Source of the DNA: Candidatus Levyibacteriota bacterium
GTDB lineage: Bacteria > Patescibacteriota > Microgenomatia > Levybacterales > UBA12049
Length of the DNA stretch: 14,806 bases
Assembly: GCA_023245475.1 (NCBI GenBank)
Contig: JAHFKF010000031.1
Location: 1-14,806 of the forward strand
Direction of reading: 5' to 3'
The notes below the pieces were generated by a model that had not been told where the DNA came from, made no database searches, and saw only the letters and a program-made list of their open reading frames with translations. A program made the translations under genes and the position numbers. Numbering within the stretch: the first letter of the stretch is position 1; each line of letters opens with the position of its first letter. Shown piece by piece: positions 1 through 7,287 of this stretch.

Positions 1-384
1 TTCTCCTCGCTTATATGAATGCCAAATTGATGTCGTCGTAACTCCTGACAGATAACCTCTGACAACCATTTCAATTGGAATGACTTCACAATTTTTTGAC
101 ACGAGCACATTGGGATCAGGAACAGAGATAACGTGATTTGGAATAATATGTTTTGTCTTCTCAAACCAAAATGCGGCCAGCTGATTAAGCACTGCTCCTT
201 TAAAAGGGATATGTCCCAGAATGACATCAAACGCAGATTGCCGATCAGTGGTGACTGTTATGCGCTGATTATTATACAAATAGAAGTCTCGTACTTTGCC
301 TTGGTACTTTTTGCCAAGTTGCGGCAGATCAATTGTCTTGAGGACGTGAGGTAAAGCGTTAAGAATTGTTTGTGTCTGAAGCAT
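1..384 (-). CDS. purC: SAICAR synthetase, N-terminal part (runs off left edge)
   Basis: This is the first 128 codons of phosphoribosylaminoimidazole-succinocarboxamide synthase, which joins aspartate to CAIR using ATP. The reading frame is open to the window edge, so the gene is cut by the window, not broken. Visible family features are GKVRDFY (about residues 24-30), TTDRQSAFDV (substrate/ATP region), IPFKGAVLNQLAAFWF, and IEMVVRGYLSGV near residue 110. The wording of these motifs fits the longer SAICAR synthetase type (about 300 residues in the family) better than the short bacterial type. The ATG lies three bases after the purE stop codon and is in the same frame as purE. No Shine-Dalgarno sequence is seen, so translation may depend on re-initiation after purE. 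It is the most promoter-distal gene visible. Confidence 0.95.
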   Translation of the reverse strand, partial: MLQTQTILNALPHVLKTIDLPQLGKKYQGKVRDFYLYNNQRITVTTDRQSAFDVILGHIPFKGAVLNQLAAFWFEKTKHIIPNHVISVPDPNVLVSKNCEVIPIEMVVRGYLSGVTTTSIWHSYKRGE

Positions 385-387
385 AGA

Positions 388-882
388 TTACTGTTCAAGC
401 TTTTTTACTTTCTCTAAGACCATTTTTTCTAGAGAATCTTTATAACTTTCAAGCCGTTCTTCAATGCTTTTATCATAGATTGAAATAATTCTTGCAGCGA
501 GAAGCCCGGCATTTTTTGCGCCATTTATAGCAACCGTTGCAACAGGAATCCCTCCTGGCATTTGAACAATCGAAAGAAGCGAATCAAATCCTTCAAGATT
601 TTTTCCCTTGACTGGGACACCAATTATAGGGAGTGTCGTCAGTGAAGCTGTCATCCCTGGTAGATGAGCAGCACCGCCGGCTCCTGCAATAATCACCTCA
701 ATACCTCGCGAGCGCGCTGTTCTTGCATATTCATACATACGGTCAGGAGTTCTGTGTGCCGAGACGATTGTCAGTTCATACGATATACCCAATTCTTCAA
801 GGATAATTGCCGCCTCTTGCATAATAGGAAGATCAGAATCTGACCCCATGATTATGCCGACTAAAGGTTTGGATTGTTTCAT
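388..882 (-). CDS. purE: N5-CAIR mutase, class I PurE
   Basis: PurE moves the carboxylate of N5-CAIR to carbon 4 to give CAIR. The 164-residue product carries the class I signatures: GSDSD (residues 13-17), SAHRTP (41-46, with the catalytic His at 43), GAGGAAHLPGM (67-77) and QMPGGIPVATVAIN (107-120). A longer frame starts at 918, but that would overlap purK by 35 bases and adds 12 residues not expected for the family. The ATG at 882 lies one base after the purK stop and leaves the usual short lead into the first beta strand (PLVGIIMGSDSD), so I chose it. Class I PurE works with PurK, which is directly upstream; this agrees with the pairing. The C-terminal 30 residues are lysine- and glutamate-rich, probably helical. 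Confidence 0.96.
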   Translation of the reverse strand: MKQSKPLVGIIMGSDSDLPIMQEAAIILEELGISYELTIVSAHRTPDRMYEYARTARSRGIEVIIAGAGGAAHLPGMTASLTTLPIIGVPVKGKNLEGFDSLLSIVQMPGGIPVATVAINGAKNAGLLAARIISIYDKSIEERLESYKDSLEKMVLEKVKKLEQ

Positions 883-883
883 A

Positions 884-2011
884 TTAAATACTGAGTAATT
901 TACGAGATTTCTTTGCAATTAGTAGACACTCTGCAACGGTTTCCCCAATCACTGTAATGTGTCCCATTTTTCGTTCAAGCTTCGTCTCCATTTTACCATA
1001 AATATGAACAGAGACATTTGGAATTGCAAGTACTTTTTCAAGTCCCTTGGCATCAACCTGTCCAGTGCGTTCGCCTAAGATATTGATCATGACAGCAGCT
1101 GGCATTTTCATCTTAGTTGAGCCAAGAGGAAGCCCTGTTACGGCTCTAATATGTTGTTCAAACTGCGATGTTACACAAGCTTCGGTCGTGTAATGCCCAG
1201 AATTATGAACCCTAGGTGCAATTTCATTGATCAGAACATTACCGTCTTTTGTTACAAACATCTCAATACCAAAGACTCCTGCACCTTGTAATTGCTGCAT
1301 TGTCTTACGAGCAAGTTTGCTTGCTTTTGTTGCTATCTTTTGATCAATAGGTGCAGGTGCAATAACCAGATGACAAATATTATTTTTGTGAATTGTTTCA
1401 ACCACGGGATAGATTGCTATTTCTCCCTTTGTGTTACGGGCAACCACAACCGCTAGTTCTTTTGTGAACGATACATTTTTTTCAACGTACAATTTTCTTC
1501 CACTCAATTTCTTGAGAGCTGCTTCAATACCTTTGGCATTTCGGATAACTGCATTGCCCCGACCATCATAGGCATCAAACCGAGCTTTAAGAACCATTGG
1601 GTAACCAAACTTCTTGGCAACAGTCTCGATATCTTCTTTGGTTTCTACTGCTTCAAAGTCCGCAACAGGAATTCCAGCTTGTCTTAGGAATTGTTTTTGC
1701 CCAAATTTATCTTTGATAATAGTAAGCGTCTTTGCTGAAGGATGAATTGATAAACCTTTTTTTGCAAGATCATCAAGTACGGCAGCATTTGCAAGCTCAA
1801 TTTCAAACGTCAAATAATCTGATATCTTCGCAAGTTCCCGAATTGCTTGTTCATCGTTGTAGGCAGCAACGATTTGGTAATCAACAACCTGTCCTGCGGG
1901 ACTCTTTGAAGTTGGATCTATAACGCTGACTGTGAATCCTAATTGCTTTGCGGCAAATGCCATCATGCGTCCTAATTGTCCCCCACCAACAATGCCAATT
2001 CTATTTTTCAT
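884..2011 (-). CDS. purK: N5-CAIR synthetase (ATP-grasp)
   Basis: PurK carboxylates AIR with bicarbonate and ATP to give N5-CAIR, the substrate of PurE. The 375-residue protein has the N-terminal dinucleotide-like fold start IGIVGGGQLGRMM (residues 5-17), the ATP-grasp loop KARFDAYDGRGNAV (142-155), EKNVSFTKELAVVVAR (177-192), PVVETIHKNNICH (202-214) and the metal/active-site segment NEIAPRVHNSGHYTTEA (262-278). Length is normal for the family. A TTG two codons upstream (2017) is possible, but the ATG at 2011 gives the usual start just before the first strand. It overlaps the end of purB by 11 bases, so the two are probably translationally coupled. Presence of PurK implies the bacterial-type two-enzyme carboxylation route. 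Confidence 0.96.
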   Translation of the reverse strand: MKNRIGIVGGGQLGRMMAFAAKQLGFTVSVIDPTSKSPAGQVVDYQIVAAYNDEQAIRELAKISDYLTFEIELANAAVLDDLAKKGLSIHPSAKTLTIIKDKFGQKQFLRQAGIPVADFEAVETKEDIETVAKKFGYPMVLKARFDAYDGRGNAVIRNAKGIEAALKKLSGRKLYVEKNVSFTKELAVVVARNTKGEIAIYPVVETIHKNNICHLVIAPAPIDQKIATKASKLARKTMQQLQGAGVFGIEMFVTKDGNVLINEIAPRVHNSGHYTTEACVTSQFEQHIRAVTGLPLGSTKMKMPAAVMINILGERTGQVDAKGLEKVLAIPNVSVHIYGKMETKLERKMGHITVIGETVAECLLIAKKSRKLLSI

Positions 2012-3398
2012 CTGCAAGTACTTTCTTCACTTGGGCAACAAGGAGCGTTGCTCGTTTTGGAGCCGTACCGATGTGCTCTCTAACATCAAGAAGTTTTTTT
2101 ACGACATCTTTTGCCAGATATTTTTTAATCTCTTCATTATCTTCAAGCAATTGTGGTAATGGATTTGGCTTCCCTTCCTGCATGGCATTCCAAGCAGTCA
2201 TAGAAAGATCTCGAAGGATATCATGCATATCTTGTCTACTTGCTCCGTTTTTGGTTGTCTGCATCATGATTCCTTCTGTCGCGGCAAAGGGAGCATACGT
2301 TGCCAGATTCTTTTCAATTTGTTTTTTATTAATAACTAATCCACTAATAACATGGGTACTTGAAACCAAAATGTCTTCAAGGGCAAGAAACATTTCAGGG
2401 ATATATGATCTTCGATTTGCTGAATCATCAAGCGTCCTTTCCAAAAGAGAAAGAGAGGCATTTTCCCAAGCGTTTGAGGAAAGACTTTCAACGTAACGCG
2501 CAAGCGAACAAATTTGCTCAGACTTTCGTGGATTTCTTTTAAAGGGCATCGCACTTGAGCCAACCTGGTTTTTACTAAACGGCTCTTGCCATTCTCCAAA
2601 ACCAGAAGATTGCATAATACGAACATCAAATGCAAACTTATATAACGATTGGGAAATCGACACTAATAATTGCGCAACCAAAAAATCAACTTTTCTTTGT
2701 CCTACTTGGTTTGCTATAAGAGACGGAGCAAGATCTAGTTCTTTCATTAATTTTTCTTCTAGCTCGGTTGCTTTTTCGTGACCTAAAAGTTCGACATAGC
2801 TTGCTTGTGTACCAACGGCTCCTTTAAAGCCCTTTGCTGTTAATTGCGTTTTAACAAATTGCAAAAGAGTAAAATCAGAAAGTAAATCTTGTGTATATAG
2901 AGCAAAACGATACCCTAAGGTTGTTGGTTCAGCTGGTTGTAGATGCGTGTACCCAATGCAGGGGAAGTCTGCATACGCTTCAACCTGTTTCGTAAATGCT
3001 ATGAGGATTTCTGTAAGCTTTGTTTCAATTATTGAGAGAGAAGCTTTAATACGTAAGGTATCGACATTATCAACAATATCCATACTCGTTGCACCGAGAT
3101 GAATCTTACCACCACCCACTGTTGCTTTTTCTGCAAATTCTTTTACTGCCGAAAAGAGATCATGATGGGTTTGTTTTTCAATCTCTGAAATTCTTGCAAT
3201 ATCAATATCCGCCTGATGCTTTTGTAAATCCGCGAGCTCTTCTTTGGAGACTAATCCATACTCAGACTGAACACTTGCAAGTGCCACCCAAATTTTGCGC
3301 CGAAGAACATTTTTATGTTCCTCAGACCAAATATGACGCATTTCCTCAGACCCATAACGCCAAGAAAAAGGTGATTGATATGTTTTAAAATCTGACAT
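2001..3398 (-). CDS. purB: Adenylosuccinate lyase
   Basis: PurB removes fumarate from SAICAR to give AICAR and from adenylosuccinate to give AMP. It belongs to the fumarase/aspartase fold, normally a homotetramer. The 465 residues show QTHHDLFSAVKEF (76-88, general-acid His region), GATSMDIVDN (102-111), GYTHLQPAEPTT (149-160, catalytic His 152) and the superfamily signature GSSAMPFKRNP (280-290, in the flexible catalytic-serine loop), followed by LERTLDDSANRR. The N-terminus (TYQSPFSWRYGSEEM) resembles the longer, eukaryote-like PurB group. The start ATG follows an 80-base gap occupied by a palindromic repeat, one of only two real gaps in the operon. No Shine-Dalgarno sequence is visible. 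It overlaps purK downstream. Confidence 0.96.
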   Translation of the reverse strand: MSDFKTYQSPFSWRYGSEEMRHIWSEEHKNVLRRKIWVALASVQSEYGLVSKEELADLQKHQADIDIARISEIEKQTHHDLFSAVKEFAEKATVGGGKIHLGATSMDIVDNVDTLRIKASLSIIETKLTEILIAFTKQVEAYADFPCIGYTHLQPAEPTTLGYRFALYTQDLLSDFTLLQFVKTQLTAKGFKGAVGTQASYVELLGHEKATELEEKLMKELDLAPSLIANQVGQRKVDFLVAQLLVSISQSLYKFAFDVRIMQSSGFGEWQEPFSKNQVGSSAMPFKRNPRKSEQICSLARYVESLSSNAWENASLSLLERTLDDSANRRSYIPEMFLALEDILVSSTHVISGLVINKKQIEKNLATYAPFAATEGIMMQTTKNGASRQDMHDILRDLSMTAWNAMQEGKPNPLPQLLEDNEEIKKYLAKDVVKKLLDVREHIGTAPKRATLLVAQVKKVLADEK

Positions 3399-3407
3399 AT
3401 ATCATGG

Positions 3408-3475
3408 GTCATTGCGAAACCATGAAATGGCTGTGGCAATCCCATCCGAGATTGCTTCGCTTTGCTCGCAATGAC
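3408..3475. repeat. Palindromic interspersed repeat element A (between purP paralog 2 and purB)
   Basis: The ends are perfect 10-base inverted repeats, GTCATTGCGA (3408-3417) and TCGCAATGAC (3466-3475). The interior contains further short inverted pieces, such as CCATGAAATGG (3420-3430) and GATTGCTTCGC. The element covers 68 of the 80 bases between the two genes and starts three bases after the upstream stop codon. The sequence resembles the small GTCATTGCGA...TCGCAATGAC dispersed palindromes known from many bacterial genomes. The family assignment is from memory, and copy number cannot be seen here. It would fold as a long RNA hairpin in the operon transcript. Confidence 0.75.
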
Positions 3476-3478
3476 GAA

Positions 3479-4576
3479 CTAAGTTACTATTTCTTTAAGT
3501 CTATTATCTCTTATAGCATCTTTTATTTCCATAGCAATTCTTCGGCCAACAGTAACTGACTGACCAAATAAGTAACCACTGTATGGCGTCGCAGCAATAC
3601 CAGGGGAACCAGGAAACCGAGGAGACACATCAAACACGATAATATCTTTTTTGGGAGGACCTGGAATAATCATTGATTGCAAAGCAAATGGGCCAATGAC
3701 ACCAGGTGTTGCAAGCTTTTTACTTGCTTCGACAAATCGTTCACCAAGTGCAAATGCAGGAGCAAGAAGAGACTCAAGGACTGTTACAGCAATATGCCCT
3801 GCTTCTTCATACTTGATGTTCATCTTTTTTAATATTTCTTGTTGATAGTCAAATGGCAAACGAGTAATGCCTTCAAAATTTGTTTGTCTTCGTGTATCTG
3901 TCCCTAGAAGTTCTAACCGATCATGAATTGGTGAGTAATAAAAATTAAAGTTTACACCAACACCAACGATAAATTCTTCAATGACGACTTTCTTTAATTG
4001 TTCTTGTGTAAATTCTCCTTTTGCTAGTTTCTGTTCAACTTGTTTTTTGTAATCTTCATAACTTTCAACGAGGAAAAACGCTCGTTCAAATCCTCGTTCT
4101 TTTTCAAGCACTTTCACCAAACAAACTCGGTCAATATCTTTTGGATTTGCGAATTGTTTTGGATAACGGATCTTTGCGGCATCTAATAAATCATATTGAT
4201 TTGGAGTAAATCCTCTTTCTTCAATTCTGAGTAGATGCTTATTACCAAACATCTTTGCTGTAAACTTTGATTCAATTGCATCATAATCATTTACGTAAAC
4301 TTCAAATGACCTGTTGGGAATAAAGATAGTATTCTTTTCAATAAGTTTCTTTTGCACTTCAGGTTTAAGAATATCTGAGAATTTATCAAGAAGTAAACAT
4401 TCATCAACGCAGCCAAATGACCCATTTGTTTTGTAATACGTTGCATAGGTGGATTCTCTTCCTTTTTCGCAAATAACTAAATTAGCAAATCCTTCATCTT
4501 TTGCACCTCGACACACTTCAAGAGCTGAGTGACTTCCTATAGTTGCGATTGTTATTTTTTGTTTTGTTTTTTTCAT
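3479..4576 (-). CDS. PurP-family ATP-grasp protein, divergent paralog (paralog 2)
   Basis: This 365-residue protein is a full-length member of the archaeal PurP (formate-dependent FAICAR synthetase) family. It has ITIATIGSHSALE (8-20), the RxEERGF segment (117-123), EEFIVGVGVNFNFYYSP (200-216), the GIxRLPFDYQ region and VGRRIAMEIKDAI (343-355). Key sites differ from canonical PurP and from the paralog at 6268-7281. The glycine-rich ATP loop (GAAGGSGYF there) is VLEKERGFERAFF here (156-168); the PHGSF motif is PNRSF (87-91); and the CRIVAGTN segment is replaced by SPRFPGSPGI (318-327). It may therefore have a changed substrate, act as a partner of the other PurP, or be regulatory. It is separated from purH by a repeat-filled 112-base gap. 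The family call is firm, but function is open. Confidence 0.9.
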   Translation of the reverse strand: MKKTKQKITIATIGSHSALEVCRGAKDEGFANLVICEKGRESTYATYYKTNGSFGCVDECLLLDKFSDILKPEVQKKLIEKNTIFIPNRSFEVYVNDYDAIESKFTAKMFGNKHLLRIEERGFTPNQYDLLDAAKIRYPKQFANPKDIDRVCLVKVLEKERGFERAFFLVESYEDYKKQVEQKLAKGEFTQEQLKKVVIEEFIVGVGVNFNFYYSPIHDRLELLGTDTRRQTNFEGITRLPFDYQQEILKKMNIKYEEAGHIAVTVLESLLAPAFALGERFVEASKKLATPGVIGPFALQSMIIPGPPKKDIIVFDVSPRFPGSPGIAATPYSGYLFGQSVTVGRRIAMEIKDAIRDNRLKEIVT

Positions 4577-4584
4577 AAAGAATT

Positions 4585-4681
4585 GTCATTCCGAACTGCG
4601 CCGCTTCGACGAAGCTAGTACCCTCTGGGGTATTTCGGAATCTTTTTTAGATTTGAGAGCCTGAAATAAATTCAGGATGAC
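4585..4681. repeat. Palindromic interspersed repeat element B (between purH and purP paralog 2)
   Basis: This 97-base element fills nearly all of the 112 bases between the two genes. Its outermost bases are the inverted pair GTCAT (4585-4589) and ATGAC (4677-4681). Inside are several hairpins: ATTCCGAA with TTCGGAAT (4588-4595 and 4634-4641), GCTTC-GAC-GAAGC (4603-4615), TACCC-TCTG-GGGTA (4619-4632) and CCTGAA-ATAAA-TTCAGG (4660-4676). It looks like the GTCATTCCGAA type of dispersed palindromic repeat. Its position may affect expression of the downstream genes, but that is inference. Confidence 0.75.
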
Positions 4682-4688
4682 ACGTAAA

Positions 4689-6266
4689 CTAGTGTTTAAA
4701 TGCTCTCAAATGAGTAAAGACCATTGCAATACCCGCTTCATTACATGCATCAATTGTTTCTTGATCACGAATCGATCCACCTGGCTGAATGATTGCGGTA
4801 ATACCAGCTTGAATCAAGACATCAGGGCCATCTCTAAAAGGAAAAAAGCCATCTGTGGCTGCAACAGCACCGATTAAGGGTTTTAATGCTTTCGTAACAC
4901 ATAACTCACAGCACCTCTTACGATCTTGTTGTCCTACACCTGATGCAAGCATAACGCCACTCTTTGCAGCAATCACACAATTTGATTTACTCACTTGAGA
5001 AAGCTTCCACGCAAAAAGCAAATCATCAATTTGTTTTGCTGTTGGCTTTTTCTTGGTAACAACGTGCAACTGTTTTTTTAGAACTTGTGCGGTGTCCGTG
5101 TCTTGCATGAGATATCCGCCTCTGACTGTTTTTACTTCTTTAAAAGCTTTTATAAACGGATCTGACAACGCAGGATTCTGTAATAATTGTAATTTGGGTT
5201 TTTTAGAAAACACTTCAAGAGCACCTTTCGTAAAAGATGGTGCAGCAAGAATCTCAAAAAACTTTTTATCAGCAATCATCGTTTCAGCAAGCGATTTCGT
5301 AACAGGTCTATTCATAAAAAGAACTCCTCCAAATGCAGCCAAGGGATCTCCTTCAAACCATGCTTTTTGATATGCCTCTTCAATTGTGTCAGCAACGGCA
5401 GCCCCACATGGATTTGTATGCTTTAAAATAACACAAGCAGGTTTCGTATCACCAATAAGGGAAAGCGTATGAAGTCCCCCATCCAAATCAAGATAATTAC
5501 TGTAGGACGTTGGCTTGCCTTGTAATGTAACAAATTCACCTAATCCAAGAGTGTCACCTGCTGATTTATCTTTGAAAAACATTCCTTGTTGATGAGGATT
5601 TTCTCCATATCGAAGCTGCTGTCCGTTTTGTAAAGAGATAAAGAGATCCCTCGGTTCACTTCGTTCACCCCAAGGGTACTTCTCACTTCGTGATGGCGCA
5701 CTCGGGATGACAGGGAGGAGACTTTGGAAATAATTAGCAATCAGGCCGTCATATTCGGCGACATAAGAAAATGCTTTTGCTGCTAAATATTTTCTGAATT
5801 CTTTATCTGCTTCCCCGTTTTTAATAACCGCTGCATAATCAGTTGGATCAACGATAACAGTGACATTTTCAAAGTTCTTTGCAGCAGCACGAACCATTGT
5901 TGGTCCACCGACATCAATCATTTCGATACCAGGCTTTTTCCAGAAATCATAGAAGTTGCAGACAACAAAATCAATATGAGGAATTTCAAGAACCTCTGCT
6001 TCTTTTTGATGAGCTTTATTTGTTCTATCAAAAAGAATTCCTGATCCTACTTGAAAACTAATTGTCTTCATTCGTCCATCAAAGCTTTCAGGATTTTTTG
6101 TAATATCTTGGATTGGGATAAAAGGAATTTTATTTTCTTTAAGCAATTTTGCAGTGCCACCGGTTGAAATAATACTTATCTTTTTTTTGACAAAATACTT
6201 TGCTAGGTCAATTATTCCAGTTTTATCAAAGACACTAAGTAAGGCATATTGCTTGGTTTGTTTCAT
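4689..6266 (-). CDS. purH: Bifunctional AICAR formyltransferase / IMP cyclohydrolase, with in-frame repeat insertion
   Basis: PurH catalyses the last two steps to IMP, using 10-formyl-tetrahydrofolate. The 525 residues match the family length. The N-terminal cyclohydrolase domain (about 1-180) keeps the expected catalytic residues Lys67/Thr68 (GRMKT), Tyr106 (NFYDF), Asp118 (IDVGGPTMVRAAAKN) and Lys130. The usual LHPKIHGG stretch, however, reads ISFQVGSG. The transformylase domain (about 215-525) has RYGENPHQQ (219-227), the Lys282-His283 pair in LKHTNPCGAA and FFPFRDGPD...IQPGGSIRDQE near the C-terminus. Between the domains, about residues 186-207 are encoded by a palindromic repeat (5644-5711). 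The start ATG is one base after the stop of purP paralog 1. The presence of PurP makes the transformylase half potentially redundant. Confidence 0.96.
   Translation of the reverse strand: MKQTKQYALLSVFDKTGIIDLAKYFVKKKISIISTGGTAKLLKENKIPFIPIQDITKNPESFDGRMKTISFQVGSGILFDRTNKAHQKEAEVLEIPHIDFVVCNFYDFWKKPGIEMIDVGGPTMVRAAAKNFENVTVIVDPTDYAAVIKNGEADKEFRKYLAAKAFSYVAEYDGLIANYFQSLLPVIPSAPSRSEKYPWGERSEPRDLFISLQNGQQLRYGENPHQQGMFFKDKSAGDTLGLGEFVTLQGKPTSYSNYLDLDGGLHTLSLIGDTKPACVILKHTNPCGAAVADTIEEAYQKAWFEGDPLAAFGGVLFMNRPVTKSLAETMIADKKFFEILAAPSFTKGALEVFSKKPKLQLLQNPALSDPFIKAFKEVKTVRGGYLMQDTDTAQVLKKQLHVVTKKKPTAKQIDDLLFAWKLSQVSKSNCVIAAKSGVMLASGVGQQDRKRCCELCVTKALKPLIGAVAATDGFFPFRDGPDVLIQAGITAIIQPGGSIRDQETIDACNEAGIAMVFTHLRAFKH
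5644..5711. repeat. Palindromic repeat element C inserted in frame inside purH
   Basis: On the minus strand the segment begins GTCATCCCGAG (5711-5701) and ends near GAGGGATCT (5652-5644). ATCCC and GGGAT form the inverted ends, and small hairpins such as TCAC-TTC-GTGA and ACCC-CAA-GGGT lie inside. It reads through purH without a stop and encodes residues containing PSRSEKYPWGERSEPRD, which look nothing like PurH. It falls in the linker between the two domains, where extra residues are tolerable. It resembles elements A and B in its GTCAT-N-CCGA start and TTCG-rich arms. Exact borders are uncertain by a few bases. Confidence 0.72.
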
Positions 6267-6267
6267 A

Positions 6268-7281
6268 TCAGTCTAAAATCATCTTTAACTTCTTTTGTTC
6301 GACAGCATGTTTTATTTCTCGTGCAATTCGTCGTCCAGTACTCATTGGTTCATTATAATACAGCCAAGAATATGCAGAGCCATGAGTAAAGAGATTTGTT
6401 CCGGCAACAATTCTGCATGAGATTTCAATAGTATAAAATTTCTGCTTTTCACTAATCACCGTCTCGAGACAAAAGGCTCCAAACAATCCTCTTCCATCCA
6501 TAAGTTTTTGTGAGGATTCAATAACACGAAGTCCCATGTTGTATGCCTCAACTAACATTGCTTCTCGCAGAACAAGCGGAGAGTTACCAACAACGACATA
6601 ACTTGGATTAATTTCAAGTCCTTCTTGTCCAGCCAACGGAATCCTGCCAAGAGAATCCACATTGGTTTCATATCGTCTATCAATACTCATAATTTCAAGC
6701 TTCTTAGTAAGTGGAGAATAAAAATAATGAATATATAATGGTACGCCAATAACATATTCTTGAATCACAAATTGTTTAGAACCCATTTGAGAAATTTTAC
6801 TATTATAATCTCTTTTATTTTTTGCATAAAAGTAACCACTGCCACCCGCTGCACCATAGGACTTTACAATAACAGGATAATTAATACTGTCCACATCTTT
6901 AAACTGTTGCGGCATGAGGATATTTGCATGTTCTAACCATTCACGTTGTTTTAACCGATCTTCTTCCCAATCAAGTACTTTTTTGTTGCCGTAATAAGAA
7001 ACCTTCATTGTTTTATTCTTCTGCGTCCCAAGATATGCAACAAACGATCCATGAGGAATGAGAATAACATTTTTCTCAATAAGTTGTTTTTCAATTGAAG
7101 GAAAATCTGAAAATTTTGATACCGTCATAAATTCATCAATAAAAGGAAATGTTCTATAAAATGCCTCGCGCTCTGGCGTCACAATAAGAAGTGTGTTAAA
7201 GCCTTCATCTTTTGCACCTTTTAATATTTGCAATGCAGAATGGCTACTTAATGTTGCTATCGTATATTGTGTTTTTTTCAT
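6268..7281 (-). CDS. purP: FAICAR synthetase, formate- and ATP-dependent (PurP paralog 1)
   Basis: PurP formylates AICAR directly with formate and ATP, without folate, and is the archaeal replacement for the PurH transformylase. The 337-residue product matches the canonical form: TIATLSSHSALQILKGAKDEGF (7-28), PHGSFVAY (76-83), YGNKKVLDWEEDR (97-109), the ATP-grasp loop VKSYGAAGGSGYF (139-151), QEYVIGVPLYIHYFYSP (174-190), DRRYETNVDSLGRIP (201-215), ISCRIVAGTN (287-296) and STGRRIAREIKHA (314-326). These agree with Methanocaldococcus PurP as I remember it. The start ATG lies six bases after the purQ stop, and the stop lies one base before purH, so it is firmly in the operon. All motifs needed for activity appear intact, unlike the paralog at 3479-4576. 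Confidence 0.94.
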   Translation of the reverse strand: MKKTQYTIATLSSHSALQILKGAKDEGFNTLLIVTPEREAFYRTFPFIDEFMTVSKFSDFPSIEKQLIEKNVILIPHGSFVAYLGTQKNKTMKVSYYGNKKVLDWEEDRLKQREWLEHANILMPQQFKDVDSINYPVIVKSYGAAGGSGYFYAKNKRDYNSKISQMGSKQFVIQEYVIGVPLYIHYFYSPLTKKLEIMSIDRRYETNVDSLGRIPLAGQEGLEINPSYVVVGNSPLVLREAMLVEAYNMGLRVIESSQKLMDGRGLFGAFCLETVISEKQKFYTIEISCRIVAGTNLFTHGSAYSWLYYNEPMSTGRRIAREIKHAVEQKKLKMILD

Positions 7282-7287
7282 ATCATA

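Noticed and set aside
388..918. Longer purE start at 918
   Set aside because: It would overlap purK by 35 bases and add 12 residues before the normal PurE start; the ATG at 882 fits the packed operon.
1948..2496. 182-codon plus-strand frame opposite purB
   Set aside because: It lies antisense to conserved PurB coding sequence, has no recognisable domain and no start signal; it is a shadow frame.
3408..3475. CRISPR repeat or transposon end
   Set aside because: Only one copy occurs, with no spacers and no transposase; the structure is that of a small palindromic dispersed repeat.
4896..4914. Cys-rich RCCELC segment in PurH as a metal site
   Set aside because: Three cysteines without further ligands in a helical region of the transformylase domain are not enough to propose a metal site.
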